Source: Candidatus Binatia bacterium
GTDB lineage: Bacteria > Desulfobacterota > Binatia > UBA12015
Length of the DNA: 64,000 nt
Assembly: GCA_029248525.1 (NCBI GenBank)
Contig: JAQWJE010000049.1
Span: 62,001-126,000, forward strand
Reading direction: 5' to 3'
Below the pieces are notes generated by a model. That model had not been told where the DNA came from. It saw nothing but the letters and a program-made list of their open reading frames with translations, and searched no databases. A program made the position numbers and the translations under genes. Numbering within the stretch: the stretch's first letter is position 1; the number at the start of each line of letters is the position of its first letter. This document shows, in pieces, positions 42,579 through 51,937 of this stretch.

Positions 42579-43330
42579 TGCCCAAAAGCCCGGCACAGGA
42601 AACACCAATGCGCCATCTGGCCGCGTGGTCTGTTCACTTTTTTACCGCGTTCGGCACGATATGTACTCTCGGAGCGCTGTACGCGATCCAGCAGAACGAT
42701 ATCCGCGTCGCTTTTTTCTGGCTCTCGCTCGCCGTCGTGATTGATGCGATGGACGGCGCTCTGGCTCGTCTGGTTCGAGTCAAGGAAGTCCTGCCTGTAT
42801 TCGATGGAGCGAAGCTGGACGATATCGTCGACTATATGACCTTCGTCATGGTCCCGGTCTATCTCATGCTTGCCACCGGAATCCTCGAGGGGGCCTTCGG
42901 TGTTCTCGCGGCAAGTGCCGCGGTTCTCGCCTCCGCCTACCGCTTCTGCCACGTCGCGGCGAAAACCGAAGACCATTTCTTCACCGGGTTCCCGTCTTAC
43001 TGGAACATCCTGACGTTCTATTTGTATATCTTCGCCATCCCGCCAACCATCTCTGCCATGGTCACCTTCGGACTGGCCATTCTGGTTTTCGCCCCACTGA
43101 AATTCATCTACCCCTCTCGCACGCTTTTCATGCGACCCACTTCCGTCATTTTGGGTATCCTCTGGGGACTCGTCGGGTTGGTCGTCGTGGACGCCCTTCC
43201 GGAAAGGCGCGTCGGCCTTGCAGCCGTCACTCTGCTCTACCCGATCTACTACACGGGCCTGTCCTTTTATCTCCAATGGAAAGGGAGCGGGGATCAGCAG
43301 ACCCCACCTGATCCGAACGCTCAGGCCTGA
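42578..43330 (+). CDS. pcs: Phosphatidylcholine synthase (CDP-alcohol phosphotransferase)
   Basis: A 250-residue inner-membrane protein with about eight helices. The CDP-alcohol phosphatidyltransferase signature is complete, with the two Asp clusters in DAMDGALAR and FDGAKLDDIVD (pattern DG-x2-AR-x8/9-G-x3-D-x3-D). The AWSVHFFTAFGT start is characteristic of Pcs, which condenses CDP-diacylglycerol with choline. Phosphatidylcholine would set this membrane apart from the usual PE/PG mixture. It converges with the TetR gene across 13 bases. Confidence 0.88.
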   Translation: MPKSPAQETPMRHLAAWSVHFFTAFGTICTLGALYAIQQNDIRVAFFWLSLAVVIDAMDGALARLVRVKEVLPVFDGAKLDDIVDYMTFVMVPVYLMLATGILEGAFGVLAASAAVLASAYRFCHVAAKTEDHFFTGFPSYWNILTFYLYIFAIPPTISAMVTFGLAILVFAPLKFIYPSRTLFMRPTSVILGILWGLVGLVVVDALPERRVGLAAVTLLYPIYYTGLSFYLQWKGSGDQQTPPDPNAQA

Positions 43331-43343
43331 AAGAACACTGCTC

Positions 43344-43952
43344 TCAGGAGACACGCATCGGGTCGATGAGTGTCTCGCGCAGCGCCACCACCAGTCCCGC
43401 GGCCGGCGGCGATCCATCCGTTGTCACGAGCCCCTGCACGAGAATCCCGTTCAAGGTGGAAAGGATCAGACTCGCTCGCACTTCGGCATCAAGCTCCTGT
43501 GCGAAGATGCCTTCCTTTTGACCACGTTCGATATTCTCGCGGATCAAACGCCGAAAGTGTCGGTAGAGCTCCAGGACCTGCGCAAAAAAAGCATCCGGCA
43601 TTTTCTCTTCACGTAAAAACAGGCTCAGAAAAAATCGCACGGACTCAATATGCTCCAGTACGAATGCTGTGTAGCGGTCCGCAATGACTTCGAGGGCATC
43701 GTCGGGCGAGAGCGTATTCACATTCTCGATATCGCCGCCCTCGATATGATAAGGCGCAATCGTTTCGGCGATGACTTCGTCAAACAGACATTCCTTATTT
43801 TCGAAGTGCCAAAAAATCAGAGCCTTGGAGACCTTTGCCTCGCGAGCAACGCTCGCCAACGAAGTGTTCTCGTATCCATGCCGCGCAAAAAGGCGGTTGG
43901 CGGATTCGAGGATCTTAACCCGTGCGTCCATGCCGTTCCGTTCGTGTTCCAT
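43344..43952 (-). CDS. TetR/AcrR-family transcriptional regulator
   Basis: About 202 residues, with ATGs at 43952 or 43931 (the latter starts MDARVK). N-terminal helix-turn-helix: ILESANRLFARHGYENTSLASVAREAKVSKALIFWHFENKECLF, the standard TetR pattern described here by its key residues (A-N-R-L-F, G-Y, T-S, IFWHF). The C-terminal ligand domain is all-helical. It lies 45 bases after menE on the same strand and could be the last gene of the men operon, or be read from its own promoter. Confidence 0.9.
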   Translation of the reverse strand: MEHERNGMDARVKILESANRLFARHGYENTSLASVAREAKVSKALIFWHFENKECLFDEVIAETIAPYHIEGGDIENVNTLSPDDALEVIADRYTAFVLEHIESVRFFLSLFLREEKMPDAFFAQVLELYRHFRRLIRENIERGQKEGIFAQELDAEVRASLILSTLNGILVQGLVTTDGSPPAAGLVVALRETLIDPMRVS

Positions 43953-43997
43953 TCGACTTCACCCGGGTCAAGCGAAAGTGATATTTCGAATGAATCT

Positions 43998-45461
43998 TCA
44001 TCTCAATTCGTGCCTCTGCAGTTTGCCGCTTGCGGTTCGAGGCAGCTTTGGCCGGAACTCGACTGCTTGCGGCAGCTTGTAGCGCGCCAGACTCCCGCTG
44101 GCGAATGAGCGTAGGTCTTCCAGCACCGGCTCCAGGCCCGAAACAGGGACGACCACGGCCGTCACAGCCGTACCCCATCTTTCATCGGGGCGCCCCACCA
44201 CGCCTACATCCGCCACGCCCGGGTGAGCGAGAATTACCGCTTCCACCTCGGACGGAGAAACATTCTCCCCACCCGTCACGATCACGTCATCCGTCCGGCC
44301 GAGCAGTTCCAAAACACCCGATGCCTCCATACGACCTTCGTCCATCGTAGGCATCCAACCATCATCGTCCACGAGGCTCTCCAGCGCTCCGGGCCTCGTC
44401 AAGCGGCCCAAAGCCACCGTAGGTCCACGGACCTCGATCGAGCCAACACCCGAGAGAACAGGCCTGCGGTCCTTGTCCACGAGACGGATCTCGGTGACGT
44501 CGAGAGCCTCACCCACCACTCCCGTGCGGAAGGGGGCCCCGGACGGAACCGCTGTGGCGACCTGCGAGGTCGTCTCGGTCATGCCGTATGTCGGAGCTAC
44601 CGGCAAGCCGGCTTTCCGAGCACGCTCCAGCAGATCCCCGGTTGCGAGCGCTCCGCCCACAAGGACAAACCGGAGTGCCGCCGGAACCGTCCGCCCAGCA
44701 ATCGCGTCGATGAGCGGATCGAGCATTGTCGGGACTACGGACGCCTGTGTGATGGAGCCCGACAAAAGTGCCGTGGCCACTCTTTCGGCGTCAAACCCTT
44801 TTTGCAGACAAATCGTCGTGCCCAAAATGATGCTGCGTAGAAGGATGGACAGACCACCAATATGATGCAGGGGCATCGATGCCAGCCAGATATCCTCGGC
44901 CCGCGATCCGAGTCTTCGACTGCTCGACAACGTGCTCTCCAGATAGTTTCCGGCACCATGGACGATCGCCTTTGACTCGCCCGAGGTGCCGGACGTGAAG
45001 AGCAGAGTGAGGGGCCGAGCCAAATCAATTGGTGGTGTCGAAACAGGCTTCGAGGGATCGATCGACAAATCGACGGCTTCCCCGCTTACCCGGACAAGGG
45101 GACGGTTGGCCACAGCTGCCGCGGCTTGACCCAGTGCCTCGGTCGAAGCCTCCGCAAAAATGAGATCCGGCTCCGCAAGAGCCACGGCTCGACATACTTC
45201 GCGAGTCGTCCATTTGGGATTTCCGATGGCGAGAATCGCGCCAAGCCGCCGCGCCGCATGGAGCAACGTTACAAACCCCGTCCCGGGCGACAGCAGCGAA
45301 AGGAGGGTCATCCCCGGGACAATCGACCTTCCTGCCAGAGAACGGCAGTGATCGGTTACTCGGTTCTCGAGTTCGAGGAACGTCGTTTGCCCGCCCTCGT
45401 CGTTGATCAGGGCTACGTGATGCGGGCGCTCCTCAGCCTGCCGAGAAAGCCAATCAACCAC
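43998..45461 (-). CDS. menE: o-Succinylbenzoate-CoA ligase MenE
   Basis: About 487 residues from GTG 45461, with GGACGAG about 10 bases upstream; an ATG at 45503 is also in frame but would overlap menC more. Adenylate-forming enzyme motifs: LLFTSGTSGESKAIVH (A3), a PTYGMTETTSQVA (A5) segment, a GELLGRTDDVIVTGGENVSP-like A8 region and the C-terminal Lys in TASGKLQRHE. It activates OSB to OSB-CoA in menaquinone synthesis. It is the last men gene of the operon. Confidence 0.9.
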   Translation of the reverse strand: MVDWLSRQAEERPHHVALINDEGGQTTFLELENRVTDHCRSLAGRSIVPGMTLLSLLSPGTGFVTLLHAARRLGAILAIGNPKWTTREVCRAVALAEPDLIFAEASTEALGQAAAAVANRPLVRVSGEAVDLSIDPSKPVSTPPIDLARPLTLLFTSGTSGESKAIVHGAGNYLESTLSSSRRLGSRAEDIWLASMPLHHIGGLSILLRSIILGTTICLQKGFDAERVATALLSGSITQASVVPTMLDPLIDAIAGRTVPAALRFVLVGGALATGDLLERARKAGLPVAPTYGMTETTSQVATAVPSGAPFRTGVVGEALDVTEIRLVDKDRRPVLSGVGSIEVRGPTVALGRLTRPGALESLVDDDGWMPTMDEGRMEASGVLELLGRTDDVIVTGGENVSPSEVEAVILAHPGVADVGVVGRPDERWGTAVTAVVVPVSGLEPVLEDLRSFASGSLARYKLPQAVEFRPKLPRTASGKLQRHELR

Positions 45462-46527
45462 TTTGATGAATCTCGTCCGGTAGAAGAAAAGGGCTTTCCG
45501 CATCCAACGAAACGCCGAGGCCCAAACCAGCCGGCACGTCCATCAAGGGCCCCTCGTGAAGAGCCTGTTCGACCAGGTCACCCTCAAGCAGCGAGAGCGT
45601 TGAAAAACCATTGGCGGTTTCGGGCTCGAGCACCGCACTCAAATGCAAGACTGCCGACGTCGCTATCGAAGAATCCAAGCCTGTGGTGAGACAAATCTGC
45701 AAACCGTGTCGCTTGGCTTCCGCGGCCACCCGCATCGCCGCAGCGATGCCTCCAACCTGCATCAACTTGATCACGATCACGTCGGCGGACTTCTCCGAGG
45801 CGAGGCGGCTTACATCTTCTACCGTGCGGACGCTCTCGTCAGCGGCTACGCGGACACCATTTTCCCGGACCGCACGCATCCCGACCAAATCCTGGCGCCA
45901 CACCGGTTGCTCGATCCACTCCAGCGAATTCTGCCGAAGTCCGCCGCAGAATTCGACGGCCGTCTGTCTCGACCATGCCCCATTCACATCGAGTCGAAGC
46001 CCCAGTTGCGGCAGCGCCTCGCGGATCGCGTGAATTTCCGAAAGCGTCTGCTGAGGGTCCGGGTGAGCCTTGAACTTCGCTGTACGATACCCCATTGCAA
46101 AAAGTTCCGCCGCAGACGCTAAGGGCGCATCTCCGCGCAGAAGAGCACTCGACGCCGTGGGCCCCGAGCCGCGCGCTCCAAGGAATCGGGCAAGGGAAAC
46201 TCCTGCATCGCGCGCCGCGGCGTCGTACAAGGCCATTTCGAGGCCCATCGCCGCACCGGGCTCCATTCCTGACCAATCTGCCGCAGCAAGACTGCCCAGA
46301 CTCGAGCCGCATAGCCTTTCGGCTATCGACTGAGCTTCACGCCGAAAGTCCTCCCACCCCACGCGGCCGAGGGCCGGATGGGGAGCCATATCCCCGAGTC
46401 CCCAGCCCTTCTCCGTGCGCATCTGGACCACCATCCCGCGGCGGGAGCGAATCTTCTTTGAGGCCGTCGACAGGGGTTCATGAAGAGGAATTGCATAGGG
46501 CGTCAGAATTATTTTCTGGACGTTCAT
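45454..46527 (-). CDS. menC: o-Succinylbenzoate synthase MenC
   Basis: 357 residues from ATG 46527, overlapping the menA stop by four bases. Enolase-superfamily residues in order: AKFKAH (KxK), RLDVNGAW (metal Asp), WIEQP (metal Glu), AADESV (metal Asp), and the second catalytic Lys in VIKLMQVGG. It dehydrates SHCHC to o-succinylbenzoate. N-acylamino acid racemase activity, a frequent side function, is not excluded. Confidence 0.92.
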   Translation of the reverse strand: MNVQKIILTPYAIPLHEPLSTASKKIRSRRGMVVQMRTEKGWGLGDMAPHPALGRVGWEDFRREAQSIAERLCGSSLGSLAAADWSGMEPGAAMGLEMALYDAAARDAGVSLARFLGARGSGPTASSALLRGDAPLASAAELFAMGYRTAKFKAHPDPQQTLSEIHAIREALPQLGLRLDVNGAWSRQTAVEFCGGLRQNSLEWIEQPVWRQDLVGMRAVRENGVRVAADESVRTVEDVSRLASEKSADVIVIKLMQVGGIAAAMRVAAEAKRHGLQICLTTGLDSSIATSAVLHLSAVLEPETANGFSTLSLLEGDLVEQALHEGPLMDVPAGLGLGVSLDAESPFLLPDEIHQSG

Positions 46528-47405
46528 AAGAGAAGCCCCAGCGCAAAAAGAGCCGAGAAGACCAGCTGGAGGCGTGCTGTCTCTGCCAGGGCACCATTCA
46601 AAGCGCGACCGGCACCGTCCTGGCGAACCAAAGCGAGCGGCGATCGTGCCATCCGCATCGCCAGCCAGCTCAACAAAACAGCCGGGGAAGCCACGCCGCA
46701 AACGACCAGGAGTGGCGGACAGGCAAAGGCGACAACTATCAGGAAAAGATAGAATTTCCGACCCCAGATCACTCCACGACGCACGATCAAGGTTTTCTTG
46801 CCGACCTCCCTATCCCCGTCCACATCACGAATATTATTGACCACCAGAATTGCCGTTGCGAGAGCACCTACCGCGATCGAGCCCACCGCACCTGCAATCG
46901 TTAGCTGATCGATCATCAGCCATTCCGTTCCCAGCACGGCTACCGGACCGAAAAACACAAACACGAAAAGGTCCCCCAAGCCTATATAGGCGAGCGGGAG
47001 TGGACCTGCGGTGTACGCGATCCCGGAGAGAATCGACAAAAGACCAATCCAGACGATTGGCCAGCCCCCGACCCCGATCAAATAAAGGCCGACAAGAGCC
47101 GCGAGTGCGAAAGCCCCCAGACCCGCGCGCAACATGGTCCGAGGAGAAATATCGCCGGCCGAGACCGCCCGCCGCGGACCCTGACGGTCGGCACCATCCG
47201 CACCGCGCTGGAAATCGCCCCAGTCGTTTACGAAATTCGTACCAATTTGAATCGCGACCGCTGCCAATAAAATTGCACCGAGGACCAAGGGCCGGAGGGC
47301 GCCCTCTGCCACGGCAGCGCCCATGCCCACCAGAATCGGCGCGACTGCCGCAGGCAAGGTCCTGGGCCGCGCCGCCTCCCACCAGATCCCCGATCCGGAA
47401 CTCAT
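46524..47405 (-). CDS. menA: 1,4-Dihydroxy-2-naphthoate polyprenyltransferase MenA
   Basis: A 293-residue UbiA-superfamily inner-membrane protein with about eight helices. The two Asp-rich motifs are present: NFVNDWGDFQRGAD near residue 57 and NNIRDVDGDREVG near residue 190, which bind the Mg-prenyl-diphosphate. It makes demethylmenaquinone from DHNA. The start overlaps the menH stop by four bases. Confidence 0.93.
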   Translation of the reverse strand: MSSGSGIWWEAARPRTLPAAVAPILVGMGAAVAEGALRPLVLGAILLAAVAIQIGTNFVNDWGDFQRGADGADRQGPRRAVSAGDISPRTMLRAGLGAFALAALVGLYLIGVGGWPIVWIGLLSILSGIAYTAGPLPLAYIGLGDLFVFVFFGPVAVLGTEWLMIDQLTIAGAVGSIAVGALATAILVVNNIRDVDGDREVGKKTLIVRRGVIWGRKFYLFLIVVAFACPPLLVVCGVASPAVLLSWLAMRMARSPLALVRQDGAGRALNGALAETARLQLVFSALFALGLLL

Positions 47406-48199
47406 GGGGTCTCCCGTTCCGCGTAAAAAGCCGCCACCGCAGCTTCTGTCGCGACAGGATTTTCCAGCAAGAGTGCGTGTCCGGCCCCCTCGATCACCAC
47501 ACCCTCAGCCCTCGGCATCGCCGCGACCATCTGGCTGGAGATGTCGACGTATTTCTTGTCGAGGGCACCCGAGAGAATCAGACTTCGCATCTCCATCCGC
47601 GCGAGCGCCGGCCAAAGGGATGGCTGCCGACCGGGCGTAAACTGTCGAAGGGCTTGCGCAAAAGATGGCCCGTCTCCCGCGAGTTTTCTGGATCTCTCGG
47701 CGGCAACTCGCTGTGGCTCGGCAAGTGTCAACGTTTCGAAAAGAGGTTGCTCCATCCACTCGCGCACAAAGGTCTCGAGCCCCTCACTTTCGATACGATC
47801 GGCCAATCCATCATCGGCATGCGCACGACGAGACCTTTCGGCTGCATCCTCGATCCCTGGCGAGGCACTGAGAATGATCATCGAAGAAATCCGCTGCGGG
47901 AAAAGCGCCGCCAGATGCAATAGTGTCCGGCCACCCATGGAATATCCGATGAAATCTGCTTTGACGACGCCTTGTTTCTCCAGCCAGCGATCGATGACTG
48001 CTGCCACGTGAGGTAAACCTGTCGCTGAATCCCGGCCGTCGAACTTCGTATCTCCGTGACCGGGAAGATCCAGAGCGAATACGCGGAAGCGTTTCGAGAG
48101 TTCAGGAAGCCACTCGTCCCAACTGGTATGATTTCCGGTGAATCCGTGCAGAAGAACCAGAGGGGGACCCTCGCCCGAGGTAACGGCTGTCAGTTCCAT
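47402..48199 (-). CDS. menH: SHCHC synthase MenH (alpha/beta hydrolase)
   Basis: A 265-residue alpha/beta hydrolase with LLHGFTGN, the elbow GYSMGGR (Ser near 93), an acid in LSGALDKKY and the His in EGAGHALLLE. These match MenH, which removes pyruvate from SEPHCHC to give SHCHC. It overlaps menD by 10 bases and menA by four. Position inside the men operon makes the assignment firm. Confidence 0.93.
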   Translation of the reverse strand: MELTAVTSGEGPPLVLLHGFTGNHTSWDEWLPELSKRFRVFALDLPGHGDTKFDGRDSATGLPHVAAVIDRWLEKQGVVKADFIGYSMGGRTLLHLAALFPQRISSMIILSASPGIEDAAERSRRAHADDGLADRIESEGLETFVREWMEQPLFETLTLAEPQRVAAERSRKLAGDGPSFAQALRQFTPGRQPSLWPALARMEMRSLILSGALDKKYVDISSQMVAAMPRAEGVVIEGAGHALLLENPVATEAAVAAFYAERETP

Positions 48200-49929
48200 C
48201 CCGACACCTGCGACAGCAACGTCCCGATTTCGCGATGAGCTGCGAGTGATTCCCGACGCTCAATCCGCACGACAAGGACGTGACTCTCTCCACTCGAAAG
48301 TGCTGCCTGCAAAGCATCGGGAAATTGCTCCGCGCGCACCTCCGTTGAAGCAACCCCATAGGATCTGCTGATTTCAGCGATTGAGCGACCGTGCGAAGTG
48401 ACAAATAAATCTTCGAAGGCAGGATGCCCTTCGCCGGCCAGCGGCAGATGGTCAAAGATCCCCCCACCGTCGTTGTCCAGAACCACCAGTACGGCACGAG
48501 CGTCCGCACGCGTGGCGGCAAGAAGACCGCCGGCATCGTGGAGGAACGAAACGTCCCCAAGCACGCCCACGGTAGCGCCTGAATGCCCGGCGCTGACCCC
48601 GAAAATCGTCGAGACCAGACCATCGATCCCCGACGCCCCTCGACTCACAAGAACCTCGGGCGAATCGGATCCAGACGCACAAAAGAGATCAAGGTCCCGA
48701 ACAGAGATCGAGTTGCCGACAAAAAGCGCTGCCTCGCGCGGAAGTGCCTGCACCACCGACCGAAGGATCGTTCCTTCCACTGGTTCGGTCGTATCCAGAT
48801 AGCGATCGAGTCGGCCACGGGCCTCGAGACCTGCGGCAACCCAACCTGCCGCCCAGGCACTCCGGTCTGCGTTTTCCGGCAGAGACTCTGCAATCGTCGC
48901 AAGAATCGGCGCAAGCGGGCCGGAAATCAGGTGAGTAGCGGTTGCCGCAGGATCGGGCCATTCGCCGTTCTCTGCAAGAATCATTTGCGGAATCTCGGCA
49001 CACGACATCAAAAATTGCCCGACCGCCTTGGAGGTCGGCAGGTCACCGATGCGCACCAGAAGATCGGGCAATTCCTTCGGTTGCCCGCCTCGCAGCAAGG
49101 CATCGTAGGCGTCCACACGGCCATCTTCGGGCTGCAGTCCTCGGACGTTCGCGGTGGCCTCTGCAAAAATGGCCGCTCCGACTCGGCCCGCAAGATTTCG
49201 CAACCCTGCCTCCGTCTCTCCTGCGTCCAACACGGTGGGCCCCATCACGATCAGTGGCCGCCGAGCGCCTGCCAAAAGATCGATCACATCCGCAGGCACG
49301 TCACCACTGAAGCCGCGAACCTGATGCGTGCGCGTATTTGGCTCGCGCGCACCCTTGCCGTCCTGGTCCGGCGGCGAAGGTACGATTCGTGGACCAAAGG
49401 GTTCCCGAAACTCGCAATTGAGATGAACCGGTCCGGACCGAACGCTGCAGGCCTCGGCAACCACTCGATCCGCGAGACGTCGCAAGGCCCTCTCACCGGA
49501 AGGTTCGGCCATCGATGCGGCAACATTCGACGCAAAGCGAACATAGGAGCCGAAAATCTCCTGCTGGTGGATCGTCTGGTTGGCCCCACAATCGTGAAGC
49601 TCCGGCGGTCGATCGGCACTCAGAACAATCAGGGGCACCCGGGAGAGGCTCGCCTCGATGATTGCAGGAAAATAGTTGGCCAGCGCGGTGCCCGACGTGC
49701 AAACCAACGCGACTGGTTTTCGCGAGGTCTTCGCAAGTCCGAGTGCAAAAAAACTGCCGGCTCGTTCATCGATATGCGAAAACACCTTCGCATCAGGGTG
49801 GTCGGCGAAAGCCAGCGTCAGAGGCGTCGATCGGCTTCCAGGCGAAATACATGCCGCCTCCACGCCGGAGGCTACCAGTTCTTCAACCAGGATCCGTGCC
49901 GTCCGAGCGGCTTCACTCTCCTGCTGCAT
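48190..49929 (-). CDS. menD: SEPHCHC synthase MenD
   Basis: 579 residues from ATG 49929. Three TPP-enzyme domains: the Pyr domain starts with SPGSRSTPLTLAF and HIDERAGSFFALG (with the catalytic Glu), the central domain follows, and the PP domain has GVLGDVSFLHDAG and VVLDNDGGGIF, the GDG-N metal-diphosphate site in its MenD form. It adds 2-oxoglutarate to isochorismate, committing it to menaquinone. The isochorismate synthase gene ends five bases upstream. Confidence 0.95.
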   Translation of the reverse strand: MQQESEAARTARILVEELVASGVEAACISPGSRSTPLTLAFADHPDAKVFSHIDERAGSFFALGLAKTSRKPVALVCTSGTALANYFPAIIEASLSRVPLIVLSADRPPELHDCGANQTIHQQEIFGSYVRFASNVAASMAEPSGERALRRLADRVVAEACSVRSGPVHLNCEFREPFGPRIVPSPPDQDGKGAREPNTRTHQVRGFSGDVPADVIDLLAGARRPLIVMGPTVLDAGETEAGLRNLAGRVGAAIFAEATANVRGLQPEDGRVDAYDALLRGGQPKELPDLLVRIGDLPTSKAVGQFLMSCAEIPQMILAENGEWPDPAATATHLISGPLAPILATIAESLPENADRSAWAAGWVAAGLEARGRLDRYLDTTEPVEGTILRSVVQALPREAALFVGNSISVRDLDLFCASGSDSPEVLVSRGASGIDGLVSTIFGVSAGHSGATVGVLGDVSFLHDAGGLLAATRADARAVLVVLDNDGGGIFDHLPLAGEGHPAFEDLFVTSHGRSIAEISRSYGVASTEVRAEQFPDALQAALSSGESHVLVVRIERRESLAAHREIGTLLSQVSGWN

Positions 49930-49934
49930 CGACC

Positions 49935-51233
49935 CTAGGCTTCCAGAAATGCTTCCAGGATGGTGCGCATTTTCAGACGCGTCTCCTCCAGCTCGCCAGT
50001 CCATTCGGAGCCTGCGACAATGCCGGCCCCGGCATGCAGCGTCGCTTCTCCGGAACGAACCAGTGCCGTCCGAATCGCCACACTGATCTCGCCATCGGCG
50101 CCATCCATCCAACCGATCCCGCCGCCATACCACCCACGCGGCGACGACTCATGACGATTCAGGGCCGACGCGACTTCGGCGCGCGGCAACCCACCGAGAG
50201 CGGGTGTCGGGTGCAGTGTGGCTACCACGTCGAGGAAGGTCGCGTCGTCGAGCAACGTGCCGCGAATCGGGGTCCGCAAGTGCTGGACCGGACCCGCCGA
50301 CATCGTCTCGGGGGTTTTCTCGGCCTTCACCTGATCGCAGAAGGGTGCAATGCGCTCGACCACGTCGGCGACGACCAATTGATGCTCATGACGCTCTTTG
50401 ACACTTGTCTGCAGGGTCTCCGCCGCAGCTACTTCTTCGCTCGCTCCATCGCCTCGTCGCGCCGTTCCCGCGACCGCGGCTGTCCTCAACTCGCGATTTT
50501 CCACGCAGGCAAGAGTCTCGGGACTTGCTCCGAGAAAGGTGCTTCCATTGCGGCGCACGGCAAAAACATTGGCATGAGGATGGGCACGGCTAAGGTGTCG
50601 TGTCAGGCGGGGGACATGAAATTCCTCGACCGAAGAGACCCGCACAGCCCGCGACAGCACCAGCTTTTCCAATTGTCCGCTCTCGATTTCCGCGAGCGCA
50701 CCCGAAACCGACCTCTGCCATTCGGCATCGGTTTCACGGGCACGCACGTGAAGGTCGAGGGAACTGCGCGTTCGTTTGGGTCGGCAAACCAGTTGCGTCA
50801 GATTTTCCTCAAGTGCGTCGAGAACCTCTCCGGGAGACTGCGCGGTATCGGCACTCGCTGCAAAAAGCTCGGTTCGGCCCGGACGCAGCAAGATCGCGAC
50901 TCGAGGCAAATGAAAGGAGAGGGAGGCGAAGTCCGACCACTCCCCCGCGGGCGCATGTGCCGGGTCGAAGGCAAAACCACCGACAAGCAACGGTCTGGGC
51001 AAATCGGCACGGCTCAGGCGAGCCGCGATTTCGCGAAAGCGATCCGGCCCCGCCGCTTCAAAACCCTGCGCGACCCCACTCGACACAATCATTTCCTCGG
51101 AGCCCCGTGACCAGAGAAAGGCGGGCTCCTCGGGAGCCAGATCCCATAGAAGACGGGGGTCTCCCGAAAATTCGACCTGTCGACGCTCGATCCGGATTTC
51201 GGCTTCGGCGGGGACGCGATGGGGCATCGTCAT
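49935..51233 (-). CDS. menF: Isochorismate synthase MenF
   Basis: A 432-residue chorismate-binding enzyme. The C-terminal catalytic half has KLVLSRAV, FLGASPE, AVAGTARRG, LHPTPALGG (with the active-site His), RGWYGGGIGWM and AGAGIVAGSEW, which are the landmarks of MenF/EntC/DhbC. It isomerises chorismate to isochorismate. It overlaps ubiE/menG by four bases and is followed by menD, so it serves menaquinone rather than a siderophore. Confidence 0.93.
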   Translation of the reverse strand: MTMPHRVPAEAEIRIERRQVEFSGDPRLLWDLAPEEPAFLWSRGSEEMIVSSGVAQGFEAAGPDRFREIAARLSRADLPRPLLVGGFAFDPAHAPAGEWSDFASLSFHLPRVAILLRPGRTELFAASADTAQSPGEVLDALEENLTQLVCRPKRTRSSLDLHVRARETDAEWQRSVSGALAEIESGQLEKLVLSRAVRVSSVEEFHVPRLTRHLSRAHPHANVFAVRRNGSTFLGASPETLACVENRELRTAAVAGTARRGDGASEEVAAAETLQTSVKERHEHQLVVADVVERIAPFCDQVKAEKTPETMSAGPVQHLRTPIRGTLLDDATFLDVVATLHPTPALGGLPRAEVASALNRHESSPRGWYGGGIGWMDGADGEISVAIRTALVRSGEATLHAGAGIVAGSEWTGELEETRLKMRTILEAFLEA

Positions 51234-51937
51234 GAGGATCCACCGGCCCGGGTCGCGATGAGCAATTGCACAGCGCCCGCTCCGAGAGCGATCCGCCGGA
51301 CCTTGGCGAAACCGGCTTCTTCCAGCATCGCAATCAATTTCGGCGGCTCGGGCAGGTAGGCCGCGGATGCTGGCAGATAACGATAGGCCTCTCTGTCGGC
51401 GAGAAGTTGGCCCACCAGAGGAACTATTTTTTGAAAATAAAAACTATGAACCGCGCGGGCGGGGGCAAAGTTTGGCTGCGAGACTTCGAGGATCGCCAAA
51501 CGACCGCCCGGCCGCAAGATTCTTGCGGACTCTGCGAAGACCGGCGGGATCGACAGAACGTTACGGAGCGCAAATGCCGTCGTGACGACGTCCACGCTCT
51601 GATCCGCGAGGGGGATATCCATCGCGTCGCCCTGCACCACTGACGCGCCCATCCCCCGGTCGCGAGCCACAGCCAACATCCCGCCGGCCGGATCGACACC
51701 AACAGCGTAGGCCCCGGCGCCTGTGGCCAATTCGATCAAATCACCGGTACCGCAGCCGAGATCGACAACCCGATCGCCCACCTGGATCGCGACCTCCCGC
51801 ATCAAGCGACGACGCCAAACACGGTCGAGGCCGCCCGTCATCAAAACGTTCATGCGGTCGTAGCCGGGCGCGATCCGATCGAACATATCCCGCACAGTGC
51901 GGGCTTTTTCCTCTTGTGCCGGTAGACTCATCGCCAC
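51230..51937 (-). CDS. menG: Demethylmenaquinone C-methyltransferase UbiE/MenG
   Basis: A 235-residue class-I SAM methyltransferase with VVDLGCGTGDL (motif I) near residue 57, and family blocks MFDRIAPGYDRMN, TTAFALRNV, LEVSQP and YRYLPAS. It methylates the demethylmenaquinone ring. It is the first men gene of the operon and overlaps the MerR gene by 10 bases. Confidence 0.95.
   Translation of the reverse strand: MAMSLPAQEEKARTVRDMFDRIAPGYDRMNVLMTGGLDRVWRRRLMREVAIQVGDRVVDLGCGTGDLIELATGAGAYAVGVDPAGGMLAVARDRGMGASVVQGDAMDIPLADQSVDVVTTAFALRNVLSIPPVFAESARILRPGGRLAILEVSQPNFAPARAVHSFYFQKIVPLVGQLLADREAYRYLPASAAYLPEPPKLIAMLEEAGFAKVRRIALGAGAVQLLIATRAGGSS

Noticed and set aside
48583-51110. Long open frames on the strand opposite menD and menF
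   Set aside because: They are Arg/Pro/His-rich shadows without motifs, while menD and menF are convincing on the minus strand. The same holds for the 53263-54483 frame opposite clpB.
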